A stretch of 64,000 bases of DNA from Enterobacter chuandaensis (GTDB lineage Bacteria > Pseudomonadota > Gammaproteobacteria > Enterobacterales > Enterobacteriaceae), in NCBI RefSeq assembly GCF_003594915.1, contig NZ_QZCS01000005.1:1-64000 (forward strand), given 5' to 3'. Each line of letters opens with the position of its first letter. Positions within the stretch are counted from its first letter, which is position 1. The notes under the pieces are model-generated. The model had not been told where the DNA came from. It worked only from the letters and a program-made list of their open reading frames with translations, and searched no databases. Made by a program: the position numbers and the translations under genes. This document shows positions 17,700 to 26,497 of this stretch, one piece after another.

Positions 17700-18653
17700 T
17701 CAGACATCTTTACGCCAGGTAAATTGCTGTTCTGTAATAAGGCTTCCCCATTGGTCACCTTCCCACTCTTTGGCTAACCTGAAACCAAGCGATTCATACA
17801 GACTTCGTGCGGCCGTCAGTTTATTGAATGTCCACAGATGTACGGCAGAAAAGCCTGCGCTATCGCAAAAACGCATCGCTTCGGTCAGAAGTTTTTTACC
17901 AACACCATATCCACGACAGCCGTCATCAAGAATAAACCAGCGAAGGTGAGCTTCCCCTGGCTCTAAATCTTCACCATCAATTGCCACCGAGCCGACAATT
18001 TTGTCGTTCAGTATTGCCAGCCAGATCTGGTTACAGGGCTTCTCCAGTCGCTCACTAAACTCGGCCAGCCCTGAGGCCACTTTCGCTTCGAAGAAGCGAC
18101 CGAAATTATGCTCCCGGGAATAATAACTGCCATGCATCTCCACGATTCGACCAATCATTCCAGGCAGATAGCCCGACACAATTTTCAACGCGTCGGGTTG
18201 AACATTAACTGGCGTTTCACGGCCAGCAAGCAGCGCTCTGGCATACAGTGAAAGGCCCTGAGAGATCGTTTTCTGTTGCAACGGATCCAGTGTCTTTATG
18301 GCATTCAGCACGCGATCGCTGCTGTAGGTATTAATTTGTCTGACAGTTTCCTGACCTTTTGCCGTCAGTCGCAGACGCTTCGTTCTGGCATCTTCACTGG
18401 AAATGACTTCTTCAAGTTCACCTGCTGCAATCAGGCGCGCCAGCATCCGGCTGACGCTGGATTTTTCCAGACCTAACAAGTGCACCAGTTGGCCAGCGGT
18501 CATTTCTTTCTGCAAATCAAGTTCGACAAGGGTATGAACAGCCGAGGGGGAATAATTCGTTGAGGCCAGCGTCGAGGCCATAAAGCCTAATTCGCGCACC
18601 ATCAAACGTGAGGCGCTACGGATATCGCTGACAAGAGGGGTTTCGATGGGCAT
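17700..18653 (-). CDS. MarR-type regulator fused to a GNAT acetyltransferase
   Basis: The 317-residue protein joins a MarR winged-helix domain (residues about 15-150; recognition part LGLEKSSVSRMLARL, wing SSEDARTKRLRLT) to a GNAT N-acetyltransferase (about 165-317; acetyl-CoA loop GCRGYGVGKKLL, then NKLTAARSLYESLGF). Such fusions occur widely; the MarR part binds DNA and the acetyltransferase may act on the inducing molecule. Substrate unknown. The ATG at 18653 follows GGAG at good spacing; an upstream ATG at 18713 has none. A perfect palindrome on its promoter suggests autoregulation. It is absent from this place in K-12. Downstream it converges on yciI. Confidence 0.85.
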   Translation of the reverse strand: MPIETPLVSDIRSASRLMVRELGFMASTLASTNYSPSAVHTLVELDLQKEMTAGQLVHLLGLEKSSVSRMLARLIAAGELEEVISSEDARTKRLRLTAKGQETVRQINTYSSDRVLNAIKTLDPLQQKTISQGLSLYARALLAGRETPVNVQPDALKIVSGYLPGMIGRIVEMHGSYYSREHNFGRFFEAKVASGLAEFSERLEKPCNQIWLAILNDKIVGSVAIDGEDLEPGEAHLRWFILDDGCRGYGVGKKLLTEAMRFCDSAGFSAVHLWTFNKLTAARSLYESLGFRLAKEWEGDQWGSLITEQQFTWRKDV

Positions 18654-18673
18654 GTTATTATCTCCGCTATTTT

Positions 18674-18709
18674 GTTGTACTATACAACTAAATGGCGGAG
18701 AGTTGTCAA
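18674..18709 (-). promoter_or_regulatory. Promoter and palindromic operator of the MarR-GNAT gene
   Basis: TTGACA (minus strand, 18704-18709) and TGTATA (18681-18686) are 17 bp apart. GTTGTA TAG TACAAC (18674-18688), a perfect 6-3-6 palindrome, covers the -10. This is the expected layout of a self-repressing MarR gene. Confidence 0.7.
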
Positions 18710-18714
18710 ACATT

Positions 18715-18739
18715 AAAAAGGCTCCCTCAGGAGCCTTTT
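18715..18739 (-). terminator. leuE terminator
   Basis: Read on the minus strand: AAGGCTCC, loop TGAG, GGAGCCTT plus T tract, right after the leuE stop and before the MarR-GNAT promoter. Confidence 0.85.
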
Positions 18740-18745
18740 ATCACA

Positions 18746-19381
18746 TCAGTGCAGCGACGCCAACCTCGCAGCAAATCCGACAAACAGCAGCCCTATTAGC
18801 CCGTTTCCCAGCTTTGCCAGTTTCTTTTTGGTTTTCAGATAACGCGTGACAAACGCGCCTGAGAAGATCAGGAAGCTCATATACATAAAGCTAATCAGCT
18901 CAAGCGTGGTTGCGAGGATCAGGAAAGAAGTGCCGGTGCTCTTCGCATTCACGTCAATAAACTGCACGAAGAACGATACGTAGAACAGGATCGCTTTGGG
19001 ATTCGTCAGGCTTAACACCAGCGAGCGCTTCATGATGGTGCTGGCAGGTTCAGGACCGCTCTCCTGGGCATTTTTTTGACGGTTTACCACTGACCAGAGC
19101 ATTTTTCCGCCCAGCCACAGCAGATAGAAAGCCCCCAGATAACGCACGATATTAAACAGTACCGGCGTGGTCTGGATTAATGCCGCGACGCCCGCCCAGG
19201 CCAGAAACATCAGTACTGCATCACCGATAAACACACCGGTCGCGGCAAGATAACCTTTTTTAACGCCGTGACCGATCCCGGTTTTCAGCACAAACAGGGT
19301 ATTTGGTCCTGGCACCAGCACGATAAAAAATGCACCAACAACATACGTCCAGAAATTCAGTACGCCAAACTCCGCAAACAC
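18746..19381 (-). CDS. leuE: Leucine efflux protein LeuE (LysE/RhtB family)
   Basis: The 211-residue protein is a six-span amino-acid exporter of the LysE/RhtB family. The family hallmark [10 protein letters not shown] is at residues about 23-32, and the [18 protein letters not shown] segment near 124 is typical. By recall it is clearly the closest match to E. coli LeuE (YeaS), which exports leucine and similar residues. In K-12 leuE lies elsewhere. Here it is a single-gene unit with its own terminator. Confidence 0.88.
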   Translation of the reverse strand: MFAEFGVLNFWTYVVGAFFIVLVPGPNTLFVLKTGIGHGVKKGYLAATGVFIGDAVLMFLAWAGVAALIQTTPVLFNIVRYLGAFYLLWLGGKMLWSVVNRQKNAQESGPEPASTIMKRSLVLSLTNPKAILFYVSFFVQFIDVNAKSTGTSFLILATTLELISFMYMSFLIFSGAFVTRYLKTKKKLAKLGNGLIGLLFVGFAARLASLH

Positions 19382-19461
19382 TTCTCCCTCCTTTTGCTAA
19401 ACACAACAGGAACAACGCTGCAAATACGCTATTCCTAAAAATCAGACACTAAAAAATCAGC

Positions 19462-19480
19462 GGGCACCATTACGGTGCCC
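19462..19480 (-). terminator. yciY terminator
   Basis: GGGCACC and GGTGCCC with a 5-nt loop; on the minus strand it is followed by GCTGATTTTTTAG. It lies just past the yciY stop. Confidence 0.6.
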
Positions 19481-19488
19481 TCATGGCT

Positions 19489-19662
19489 TCAGATATCCTG
19501 GACGGCAAACAGCAGCGCGTTGCGGTGCCGGGTCAGTCCACATTTTCTGATGGCGTGTATACGCATATTGCGGCGGGATTGTGCTTCCAGCCAACGAGCC
19601 TTGCGACGACTCACCTGTCGCAACATGCGCCAGCGCCCTACTTCTGTTCTACTGCGCTTCAT
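19489..19662 (-). CDS. yciY: YciY, small basic protein
   Basis: The 57-residue protein starts MKRSRTEVGRWRM and is very rich in Arg (SRRKARWLEAQSRRNMRIH). It matches the recalled E. coli YciY in length, start and ending (LLFAVQDI). Function is unknown; the charge suggests nucleic-acid or ribosome contact, which is inference. The frame is open further upstream, but those residues do not resemble the family. It is divergent from clsA. Confidence 0.85.
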   Translation of the reverse strand: MKRSRTEVGRWRMLRQVSRRKARWLEAQSRRNMRIHAIRKCGLTRHRNALLFAVQDI

Positions 19663-19805
19663 GTCTACAACTCTTTCTGTTACAGAGGCGCCATTATAAA
19701 CCCAACCCGACAGCAAACCAGCGCTTTTACCTGGCGTTTTTATTTGCCAGATGAATCCTGATGCGTACACTCATAACAATACGCTTTCAAAAGGATTTTT
19801 TACCT

Positions 19806-21266
19806 ATGACAACCTTCTACACCGTGGTGAGTTGGCTGGTCATTCTGGGATACTGGCTGTTAATCGCGGGTGTGACGTTACGCATCCTGATGAAGCGCAG
19901 AGCCGTACCCTCTGCCATGGCCTGGCTTCTGATCATTTACATCCTCCCACTGGTGGGAATTATTGCCTATCTCTCTTTCGGTGAACTTCATCTGGGTAAA
20001 CGACGCGCCGAACGAGCGCGCGCCATGTGGCCTTCCACCGCGAAGTGGCTTAACGATCTCAAAGCCTGCAAGCACATCTTTGCCGAGGAGAACAGCAGCG
20101 TCGCCTCCTCGCTGTTCAAACTCTGCGAGCGCCGTCAGGGGATTGGCGGTGTTAAGGGCAATCAGCTCCAGCTAATGACATCATCCGATGATGTCATGCA
20201 GGCGTTAATCCGCGATATTCAGCTGGCCCGTCATAATATAGAGATGGTGTTTTATATCTGGCAGCCTGGCGGCATGGCAGACCAGGTCGCTGAATCTCTG
20301 ATGGCGGCCGCGCGCCGGGGCATTCACTGTCGCCTGATGCTTGACTCTGCGGGCAGCGTGGCATTTTTCCGTAGCCCCTGGGCGGGCATGATGCGCAATG
20401 CTGGTATTGAGGTGGTTGAGGCGCTGAAAGTTAATCTTCTGCGCGTGTTTCTGCGCCGGATGGACCTTCGCCAGCACCGCAAAATGGTCATGATCGATAA
20501 CTATATTGCCTACACTGGCAGTATGAACATGGTTGACCCGCGCTTCTTTAAACAGGACTCCGGCGTTGGACAATGGGTTGATCTGATGGCACGCATGGAG
20601 GGGCCGATTGCCACCTCGATGGGGATTGTCTACTCCTGCGACTGGGAAATAGAGACCGGCAAACGTATTCTTCCGCCACCGCCGGACGGCAATATCATGC
20701 CGTTTGAAGAGGCCAGCGGTCATACGATCCACACCATTGCGTCCGGACCAGGCTTCCCGGAGGACTTGATCCATCAGGCGCTGCTCACCGCAACCTACTC
20801 CGCGCGTGAATACCTGATCATGACGACGCCCTACTTTGTCCCCAGCGATGACCTGCTGCACGCTATTTGTACCGCAGCGCAGCGCGGCGTCGATGTCAGT
20901 ATCATCCTGCCACGCAAAAACGACTCACTTCTGGTGGGCTGGGCCAGCCGCGCCTTCTTTAGCGAACTACTGGCCGCCGGGGTGAAAATTTACCAGTTTG
21001 AAGGCGGGCTGCTGCACACCAAGAGCGTCCTTGTCGACGGTGAGTTGAGCCTGGTGGGCACGGTTAACCTTGACATGCGCAGCCTATGGCTCAACTTTGA
21101 AATCACCCTGGTGATTGACGACGCCGGCTTTGGCGGCGACCTGGCGGCGGTTCAGGATGACTATATCTCCCGCTCGCGCCTGCTGGATACCAGGCTGTGG
21201 GTAAAACGTCCGTTATGGCAGCGAATAGCTGAACGACTGTTTTACTTCTTTAGTCCGTTGCTGTAA
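19806..21266 (+). CDS. clsA: Cardiolipin synthase A
   Basis: ClsA condenses two phosphatidylglycerols to cardiolipin in the inner membrane. The 486-residue protein equals E. coli ClsA in length. It has two N-terminal membrane spans ([34 protein letters not shown]) and two phospholipase-D HKD motifs: [19 protein letters not shown] (about 223) and [19 protein letters not shown] (about 403). I chose the ATG at 19806, giving [10 protein letters not shown]; an ATG 45 bp upstream is in frame but lacks family support. yciU follows after 33 bp. Confidence 0.97.
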   Translation: MTTFYTVVSWLVILGYWLLIAGVTLRILMKRRAVPSAMAWLLIIYILPLVGIIAYLSFGELHLGKRRAERARAMWPSTAKWLNDLKACKHIFAEENSSVASSLFKLCERRQGIGGVKGNQLQLMTSSDDVMQALIRDIQLARHNIEMVFYIWQPGGMADQVAESLMAAARRGIHCRLMLDSAGSVAFFRSPWAGMMRNAGIEVVEALKVNLLRVFLRRMDLRQHRKMVMIDNYIAYTGSMNMVDPRFFKQDSGVGQWVDLMARMEGPIATSMGIVYSCDWEIETGKRILPPPPDGNIMPFEEASGHTIHTIASGPGFPEDLIHQALLTATYSAREYLIMTTPYFVPSDDLLHAICTAAQRGVDVSIILPRKNDSLLVGWASRAFFSELLAAGVKIYQFEGGLLHTKSVLVDGELSLVGTVNLDMRSLWLNFEITLVIDDAGFGGDLAAVQDDYISRSRLLDTRLWVKRPLWQRIAERLFYFFSPLL

Positions 21267-21287
21267 AACGTGCCCAACGATGTTTAA

Positions 21288-21629
<342 letters not shown>

Positions 21630-21630
21630 T

Positions 21631-21659
21631 AAAAAAGGCTGCGATGGCAGCCTTTTTTA
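21631..21659. terminator. Bidirectional terminator after yciU
   Basis: AAAAAAGGCTGC, loop GATG, GCAGCCTTTTTT between converging yciU and the channel gene. Confidence 0.9.
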
Positions 21660-21660
21660 T

Positions 21661-22497
21661 TTAATCCGGTAACGCGCTTCCGCAGCGGTTGCAAAACCGT
21701 GCGCTGTGTTCATGCTCGCCCTGATGGCAGTTCGGACATTTGCGCTGCAGCTTCCGGCTCTGAAACGCGCTACTCATGTGCGTGGTAATCAGCCCCGTCG
21801 GGATGGCAATAACCGAATACCCAATCAGAATCAGCACGGATGCCACTATCCGCCCCAGCGGCGTATGGGGCGTAATATCGCCATACCCCACGGTCGTCAC
21901 GGTCACTATCGCCCAGTAGACGGACGCGTTGAGCGTCGTGAAACCATATTTCGGCCCTTCTATCAAATACATCAGCGCGCCGAAAACAATCATGACAATG
22001 GCAATAAACGAATAGAAGAGAATAAGCTGGTGGCGTGCGCTGACGATCGCGCTCCAGAATACGCACAGCGACGGCATAAAGCGCAGTAATTTCAGGATAC
22101 GTAATACCCGAATAACGCGCATCGCTCGCCAGGCGAAAACATAGTTAAGGCTTATTTCCGGCCACAGCCACATCACATAGAGTGGCAGGATCGTCGCTAA
22201 ATCAATAAAACCCCAAAAGCTGAATACATATTTCGCCGGATTAGGCCAGCAGATCACCCGCAGAATATACTCAGCGGTAAAGACCAGAGTGATGATCAGC
22301 TCCAGCCAAACAAACGCATGCCATTCCTCAAATGTCAGGTGATACTGCGTACCAACCCCCGACTCAATAAAGATGACCACTACGCTGAGTAGCGCGAACA
22401 GCGCGCAGAGACCTTCAAAACGGCGTCCCGATGCCGTTTCAGGATCAAATAAAAGATGATAGAGCCGCCGACGGGCTGAGGTAAATAAACGCGACAC
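21661..22497 (-). CDS. Voltage-gated potassium-type channel with C-terminal zinc ribbon
   Basis: The 278-residue protein has six membrane spans of the Kv type: an S4 with spaced arginines (WRAMRVIRVLRILKLLRF, about residue 118), the potassium selectivity filter TVTTVGYGDITPH (about 205) and a pore-lining S6. After S6 it ends in a short zinc ribbon, CPNC then CNRC, instead of the RCK domain of E. coli Kch, whose place it occupies. I chose the GTG at 22497 because GCGAGG precedes it at good spacing and MSRLFTSARRR starts just before the family region. The ATG-started longer version would run through the oppF terminator. Confidence 0.85.
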   Translation of the reverse strand: MSRLFTSARRRLYHLLFDPETASGRRFEGLCALFALLSVVVIFIESGVGTQYHLTFEEWHAFVWLELIITLVFTAEYILRVICWPNPAKYVFSFWGFIDLATILPLYVMWLWPEISLNYVFAWRAMRVIRVLRILKLLRFMPSLCVFWSAIVSARHQLILFYSFIAIVMIVFGALMYLIEGPKYGFTTLNASVYWAIVTVTTVGYGDITPHTPLGRIVASVLILIGYSVIAIPTGLITTHMSSAFQSRKLQRKCPNCHQGEHEHSARFCNRCGSALPD

Positions 22498-22508
22498 GGT
22501 AACCTCGC

Positions 22509-22540
22509 AAAAAATAAGGGCTGACATCATGTCAGCCCTT
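22509..22540 (-). terminator. opp operon terminator
   Basis: AAGGGCTGAC, 5-nt loop, GTCAGCCCTT, then ATTTTTT on the minus strand, directly after oppF. Confidence 0.88.
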
Positions 22541-22544
22541 GCGA

Positions 22545-23549
22545 TTATAGCGGGTCTACTTTCAGGCAGGAAACCGCATGTCGGAAACTGCCCTCCAGCA
22601 CCGGTCGCGTTTTCGCGCATTCCGGCCCGGCCATCGGGCATCGCGTACGGAAAACGCAGCCTGACGGCGGATTGATCGGCGACGGCAATTCCCCTTCCAG
22701 AAGCTGAATCGTTTTATTCTTCTCCAGGTCCGGATCGGGGATCGGCACCGCCGACATCAGCGCTTTGGTATAGGGGTGCAGCGGGTTGTGGTACACCTCG
22801 TCATAGGTTCCCAGTTCCACAGCATGGCCCAGATACATCACAAGCACGCGGTCTGAGATGTGTTTTACCACCGCCAGGTCGTGCGCGATGAAGATCAGCG
22901 ACAGTCCCATTTCGCGCTGCAGTTTCTGCAGCAGGTTAACCACCTGCGCCTGAATCGACACGTCCAGCGCGGAAACCGGTTCATCACAGATAATCAGTTT
23001 CGGCTCAAGAATAAGCGCACGCGCGATGCCAATACGCTGACACTGGCCGCCTGAAAATTCATGCGGGTAACGGTTAATAAGGTTAGGCAGCAGCCCGACT
23101 TTCAGCATCATCGCCTTCACGCGGTCGCGCACTTCCTGACGCGGCATCTTAGGATGATAGGTGCGCAGCGGCTCGGCGATAATCTCACCGATGGTCATAC
23201 GCGGGTTTAATGATGCCAGCGGATCCTGGAAAATCATCTGGATATCGCTGCGCACGTCGCGCCACTCGTCGGGTTTCATGCCCAGCAGATCTTTACCCAG
23301 CCAGGCCACTTTGCCGCCGGTGGCTTTCACCAGACCGATAATCGCACGCGCAAAGGTGGATTTACCGCAGCCGGATTCGCCCACCACGCCCAGGGTTTCC
23401 CCCTCATACAGACGCAGGGTGACGCCATCTACCGCTTTCAGGGTCTTTGGCGGCTGCCAGAACCACTGTTTGCCGTCTTTGATGTCGAAATGCACCTTAA
23501 GGTCAGCGATTTCGAGCAGTACGTTGCGTTTTTCATCTACAGCGTTCAT
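22545..23549 (-). CDS. oppF: Oligopeptide ABC transporter ATPase OppF
   Basis: OppF and OppD are the two ATPases that drive the OppBC channel for peptide import. At 334 residues this is the E. coli length. It shows Walker A GESGCGKSTFAR (about 58), signature EFSGGQCQRIGIARAL (about 164), Walker B LIICDEPVSALD and the C-terminal oligopeptide-ATPase extension with PSGCVFRTRCPMAGPEC, whose cysteines bind an iron-sulfur cluster in related systems. It overlaps oppD by 4 bp. Confidence 0.97.
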   Translation of the reverse strand: MNAVDEKRNVLLEIADLKVHFDIKDGKQWFWQPPKTLKAVDGVTLRLYEGETLGVVGESGCGKSTFARAIIGLVKATGGKVAWLGKDLLGMKPDEWRDVRSDIQMIFQDPLASLNPRMTIGEIIAEPLRTYHPKMPRQEVRDRVKAMMLKVGLLPNLINRYPHEFSGGQCQRIGIARALILEPKLIICDEPVSALDVSIQAQVVNLLQKLQREMGLSLIFIAHDLAVVKHISDRVLVMYLGHAVELGTYDEVYHNPLHPYTKALMSAVPIPDPDLEKNKTIQLLEGELPSPINPPSGCVFRTRCPMAGPECAKTRPVLEGSFRHAVSCLKVDPL

Positions 23550-24559
23550 ACCAGCTCCTCCTGCGGCTTAAAGCAGGCGCGCAGACGGCCCGGGGCAAAT
23601 TCTTCCAGCGGCGGCGCGCTGTTACAGATTTCCATCGCGTGCGGGCAGCGCGGCTGGAACGGACAGCCTTTCGGCAGACGCAGCAGGTTTGGCGGGTTGC
23701 CCGGAATGGTGAGCAGGGATTCCCCTTCCGCATCAAGACGCGGTACGGCGTTCAGCAGACCAATCGAGTACGGGTGGGCAGGCTGATAGAACACGTCGCG
23801 CGCTTTGCCGTATTCCATGGTACGACCGGCATACATCACCAGCACTTTGTCACAGATACCGGCGACGACGCCCAGATCGTGGGTGATCATAATAATCGCC
23901 GTGTTGAATTCGCGCTTAAGCTCGTTCAGCAGGGTCATGATTTGCGCCTGCACGGTGACGTCCAGTGCGGTGGTCGGTTCATCGGCAATCAGCAGCTTTG
24001 GCCGACACAGCAGCGCCATCGCAATCATCACGCGCTGACGCATTCCGCCAGAGAACTCGTGCGGGAACATTCGCATGCGCTTGCGCGCTTCCGGCATTTT
24101 AACCGCATCGAGCATTTTGACCGACTCTTCAAAGGCTTCGGCTTTGCCCAGACCTTTGTGCAGCATCAGGACTTCCATCAGCTGCTCACCGACGCGCATG
24201 TACGGGTTCAGCGAGGTCATCGGATCCTGGAAAATCATCGAGATCTGCTCGGCGCGCAGCTTGTTCAGCTCGTGCTCCGGCAGGTTGAGGATTTCACGAC
24301 CATTGAATTTCGCGGAACCGCCAATCACACCGTTAGCGGCCAACAAGCCCATTAGCGCAAAGGCGGTCTGGGATTTCCCGGATCCGGATTCACCCACGAT
24401 GCCGAGCGTTTCGCCCGCGCGCAGGTTAAAGTTGAGATCGTTGACCGCAGTAACATCGCCATCCGGGGTTTTAAAGGTCACGCGGAGGTCTTTCACATCC
24501 AGCAGAAGATTGCTCTGCTGCTGCGCCTGTGGCGCGGTGGCCGTTTCAATAATTGTCAT
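23546..24559 (-). CDS. oppD: Oligopeptide ABC transporter ATPase OppD
   Basis: The second ATPase of the oligopeptide importer, 337 residues. Walker A GESGSGKSQTAFAL (about 56), signature EFSGGMRQRVMIAMAL (about 166), Walker B LLIADEPTTALD (about 187) and the C-terminal cysteine extension CPFQPRCPHAMEIC are all present. It is 11 bp downstream of oppC. Confidence 0.97.
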   Translation of the reverse strand: MTIIETATAPQAQQQSNLLLDVKDLRVTFKTPDGDVTAVNDLNFNLRAGETLGIVGESGSGKSQTAFALMGLLAANGVIGGSAKFNGREILNLPEHELNKLRAEQISMIFQDPMTSLNPYMRVGEQLMEVLMLHKGLGKAEAFEESVKMLDAVKMPEARKRMRMFPHEFSGGMRQRVMIAMALLCRPKLLIADEPTTALDVTVQAQIMTLLNELKREFNTAIIMITHDLGVVAGICDKVLVMYAGRTMEYGKARDVFYQPAHPYSIGLLNAVPRLDAEGESLLTIPGNPPNLLRLPKGCPFQPRCPHAMEICNSAPPLEEFAPGRLRACFKPQEELV

Positions 24560-24570
24560 GACGGCGCTCC

Positions 24571-25479
24571 TTAACGATCTTTCGGGTCGAGGGCATCACG
24601 CAGGCCATCGCCGATAAAGTTAAAACAAAACAGGGTGACGACCAGGAAACCTGCCGGATAGAGCAGTAACCAGGGTGATACTTCCATTGAGTTTGCCCCA
24701 TCGCTCAGCAGCGCGCCCCAACTGCTGAGTGGCTCCTGCGTGCCGAGCCCCAGGAAGCTCAGGAAGGATTCAAACAGGATCATGCTTGGCACCAGCAGTG
24801 AGGCATAAACCACCACCACGCCCAGCACGTTAGGAACGATATGGCGAACCACGATATTACTGGTTGATACGCCCCCTACCTGTGCCGCTTCGATAAACTC
24901 TTTACGCTTGAGGCTCAGGGTCTGGCCGCGCACGATACGGGCCATATCCAGCCACGACACCATCCCGATGGCCACGAAGATCAACAGGATGTTCTGTCCG
25001 AAGAAGGTCACCAGCAGGATGACGAAGAACATAAACGGGAAGGAGTTCAGGATTTCCAGCAGACGCATCATCACCGAGTCAACTTTACCGCCAAGGTAGC
25101 CTGAGAGCGCACCGTAGAGCGTCCCCACGATCACCGCCACCAGCGCAGCTGCAATGCCGACCATCAGCGAGATACGACCGCCGATCGCCACGCGCACCAG
25201 CAAATCACGGCCGGATGAATCGGTACCGAAATAGTGGCCGGACTCCACATCAGGCGCGCTGGACATCATGCCCCAGTCCGTATCGAAATAGGTAAATTGC
25301 GACAGCATCGGCGCCAGGGTAACAAACAGCGCGATGATCACCAGTACAACCAGGCTGGCGACCGCCGCTCGGTTGTGCATAAAGCGGCGGCGCGCGTCCT
25401 GCCAGAGGCTACGACCTTCTACTTCCAGTTTTTCACTGAAGTTTTCCAGCGCCTCGCTGTTTTTCTTACTCAACATCAT
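24571..25479 (-). CDS. oppC: Oligopeptide ABC transporter permease OppC
   Basis: This 302-residue inner-membrane permease pairs with OppB to form the peptide channel. It begins MMLSKKNSEALENF with a cytoplasmic N-terminus, one span (AAVASLVVLVIIALFVTLA), then the BPD permease core with five further spans and the EAA-like loop (EAAQVGGVSTSNIVVRHIVP, about 203) that docks to the ATPases. Length equals E. coli OppC. It sits 14 bp after oppB. Confidence 0.97.
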   Translation of the reverse strand: MMLSKKNSEALENFSEKLEVEGRSLWQDARRRFMHNRAAVASLVVLVIIALFVTLAPMLSQFTYFDTDWGMMSSAPDVESGHYFGTDSSGRDLLVRVAIGGRISLMVGIAAALVAVIVGTLYGALSGYLGGKVDSVMMRLLEILNSFPFMFFVILLVTFFGQNILLIFVAIGMVSWLDMARIVRGQTLSLKRKEFIEAAQVGGVSTSNIVVRHIVPNVLGVVVVYASLLVPSMILFESFLSFLGLGTQEPLSSWGALLSDGANSMEVSPWLLLYPAGFLVVTLFCFNFIGDGLRDALDPKDR

Positions 25480-25493
25480 GGCGTGCTCCAGCG

Positions 25494-26414
25494 TTAGTAA
25501 CGGATTTTCGGGTCGATAACGGCATACAGCACATCGACAACGGCGTTAAAGAGAATGGTCAGCGCGCCCACGAGGATCGTGAGGCTCAGAACAAGCGAGT
25601 AGTCACGGTTAAGCGCCCCGTTAACAAACAGCTGACCAATGCCCGGCAGGCCATATATCGTTTCAATGACCATTGAACCCGTAATGATGCCGACGAATGC
25701 CGGTCCCATATAGGAAAGGACAGGCAGCAGCGCTGGCTTGAGCGCGTGGCGGAAGATAATCCGGCGCATCGGCAGCCCTTTCGCGCGCGCGGTACGAATG
25801 AAGTTAGAGTGCAGCACTTCGATCATTGAACCACGGGTAATACGCGCAATACTGGCGATGTACGCCAGCGATAATGCCACCATCGGCAAAATCATGAACT
25901 TCAATGCCCCGCCGTTCCAGCCGCCACCGGGCAGCCATTTCAGCGTGATGGCAAATATCATCACCAGTAATGGCGCGACAACGAAGCTGGGTATGACTAC
26001 CCCGGTCATTGCCACCCCCATTACGGCATAATCCCATTTGGTATTTTGTCTGAGCGCGGCGATAACGCCTGCGGTGACCCCGAGAACGACGGCCAGAATG
26101 AATGCCGCAGCACCCAGTTTTGCCGATACCGGGAAGCTGGAGGCCACCAGGTCGTTAACGGAATAGTCTTTATATTTAAATGACGGTCCAAAATCACCGT
26201 GCGCCAGCTGCTTCAGATAGTTGAAGTATTGGGTGGTGATGGGATCGTTCAGGTGATACTTCGCTTCGATGTTGGCCATGACTTCTGGCGGCAACGTACG
26301 TTCACCGGTAAATGGACTTCCCGGTGCGAGACGCATCATAAAGAAGGAAATCGTAATTAGAATAAATAACGTTGGTATCGCTTCTAGACAGCGACGCAGG
26401 ATAAATTTCAACAT
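25494..26414 (-). CDS. oppB: Oligopeptide ABC transporter permease OppB
   Basis: The first channel permease, 306 residues. The N-terminal MLKFILRRCLEAIPTLFILI and the later RTARAKGLPMRRIIFRHALK EAA loop (about 205) are typical of dipeptide/oligopeptide permeases. It is separated from oppA by 83 bp containing a strong stem-loop that probably limits read-through, so that the binding protein is made in excess. Confidence 0.97.
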   Translation of the reverse strand: MLKFILRRCLEAIPTLFILITISFFMMRLAPGSPFTGERTLPPEVMANIEAKYHLNDPITTQYFNYLKQLAHGDFGPSFKYKDYSVNDLVASSFPVSAKLGAAAFILAVVLGVTAGVIAALRQNTKWDYAVMGVAMTGVVIPSFVVAPLLVMIFAITLKWLPGGGWNGGALKFMILPMVALSLAYIASIARITRGSMIEVLHSNFIRTARAKGLPMRRIIFRHALKPALLPVLSYMGPAFVGIITGSMVIETIYGLPGIGQLFVNGALNRDYSLVLSLTILVGALTILFNAVVDVLYAVIDPKIRY

Positions 26415-26463
26415 TGCCCGTACCTTCTGGCGTGTGCCTGATGAATGTTACAAAGTAGACACA

Positions 26464-26488
26464 GTGGGGCAAGCCAGGCCTGCCCCAC
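26464..26488 (-). promoter_or_regulatory. Stem-loop between oppA and oppB
   Basis: GTGGGGCA and TGCCCCAC are perfect arms over a 9-nt loop with no T tract. Such structures stabilise the upstream oppA message or attenuate transcription into oppBCDF. Confidence 0.65.
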
Positions 26489-26497
26489 GTATTGCCA

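Noticed and set aside
21661..22641. 326-residue version of the channel protein
   Set aside because: It would place coding sequence over the opp terminator and the end of oppF; the GTG at 22497 has a proper RBS.
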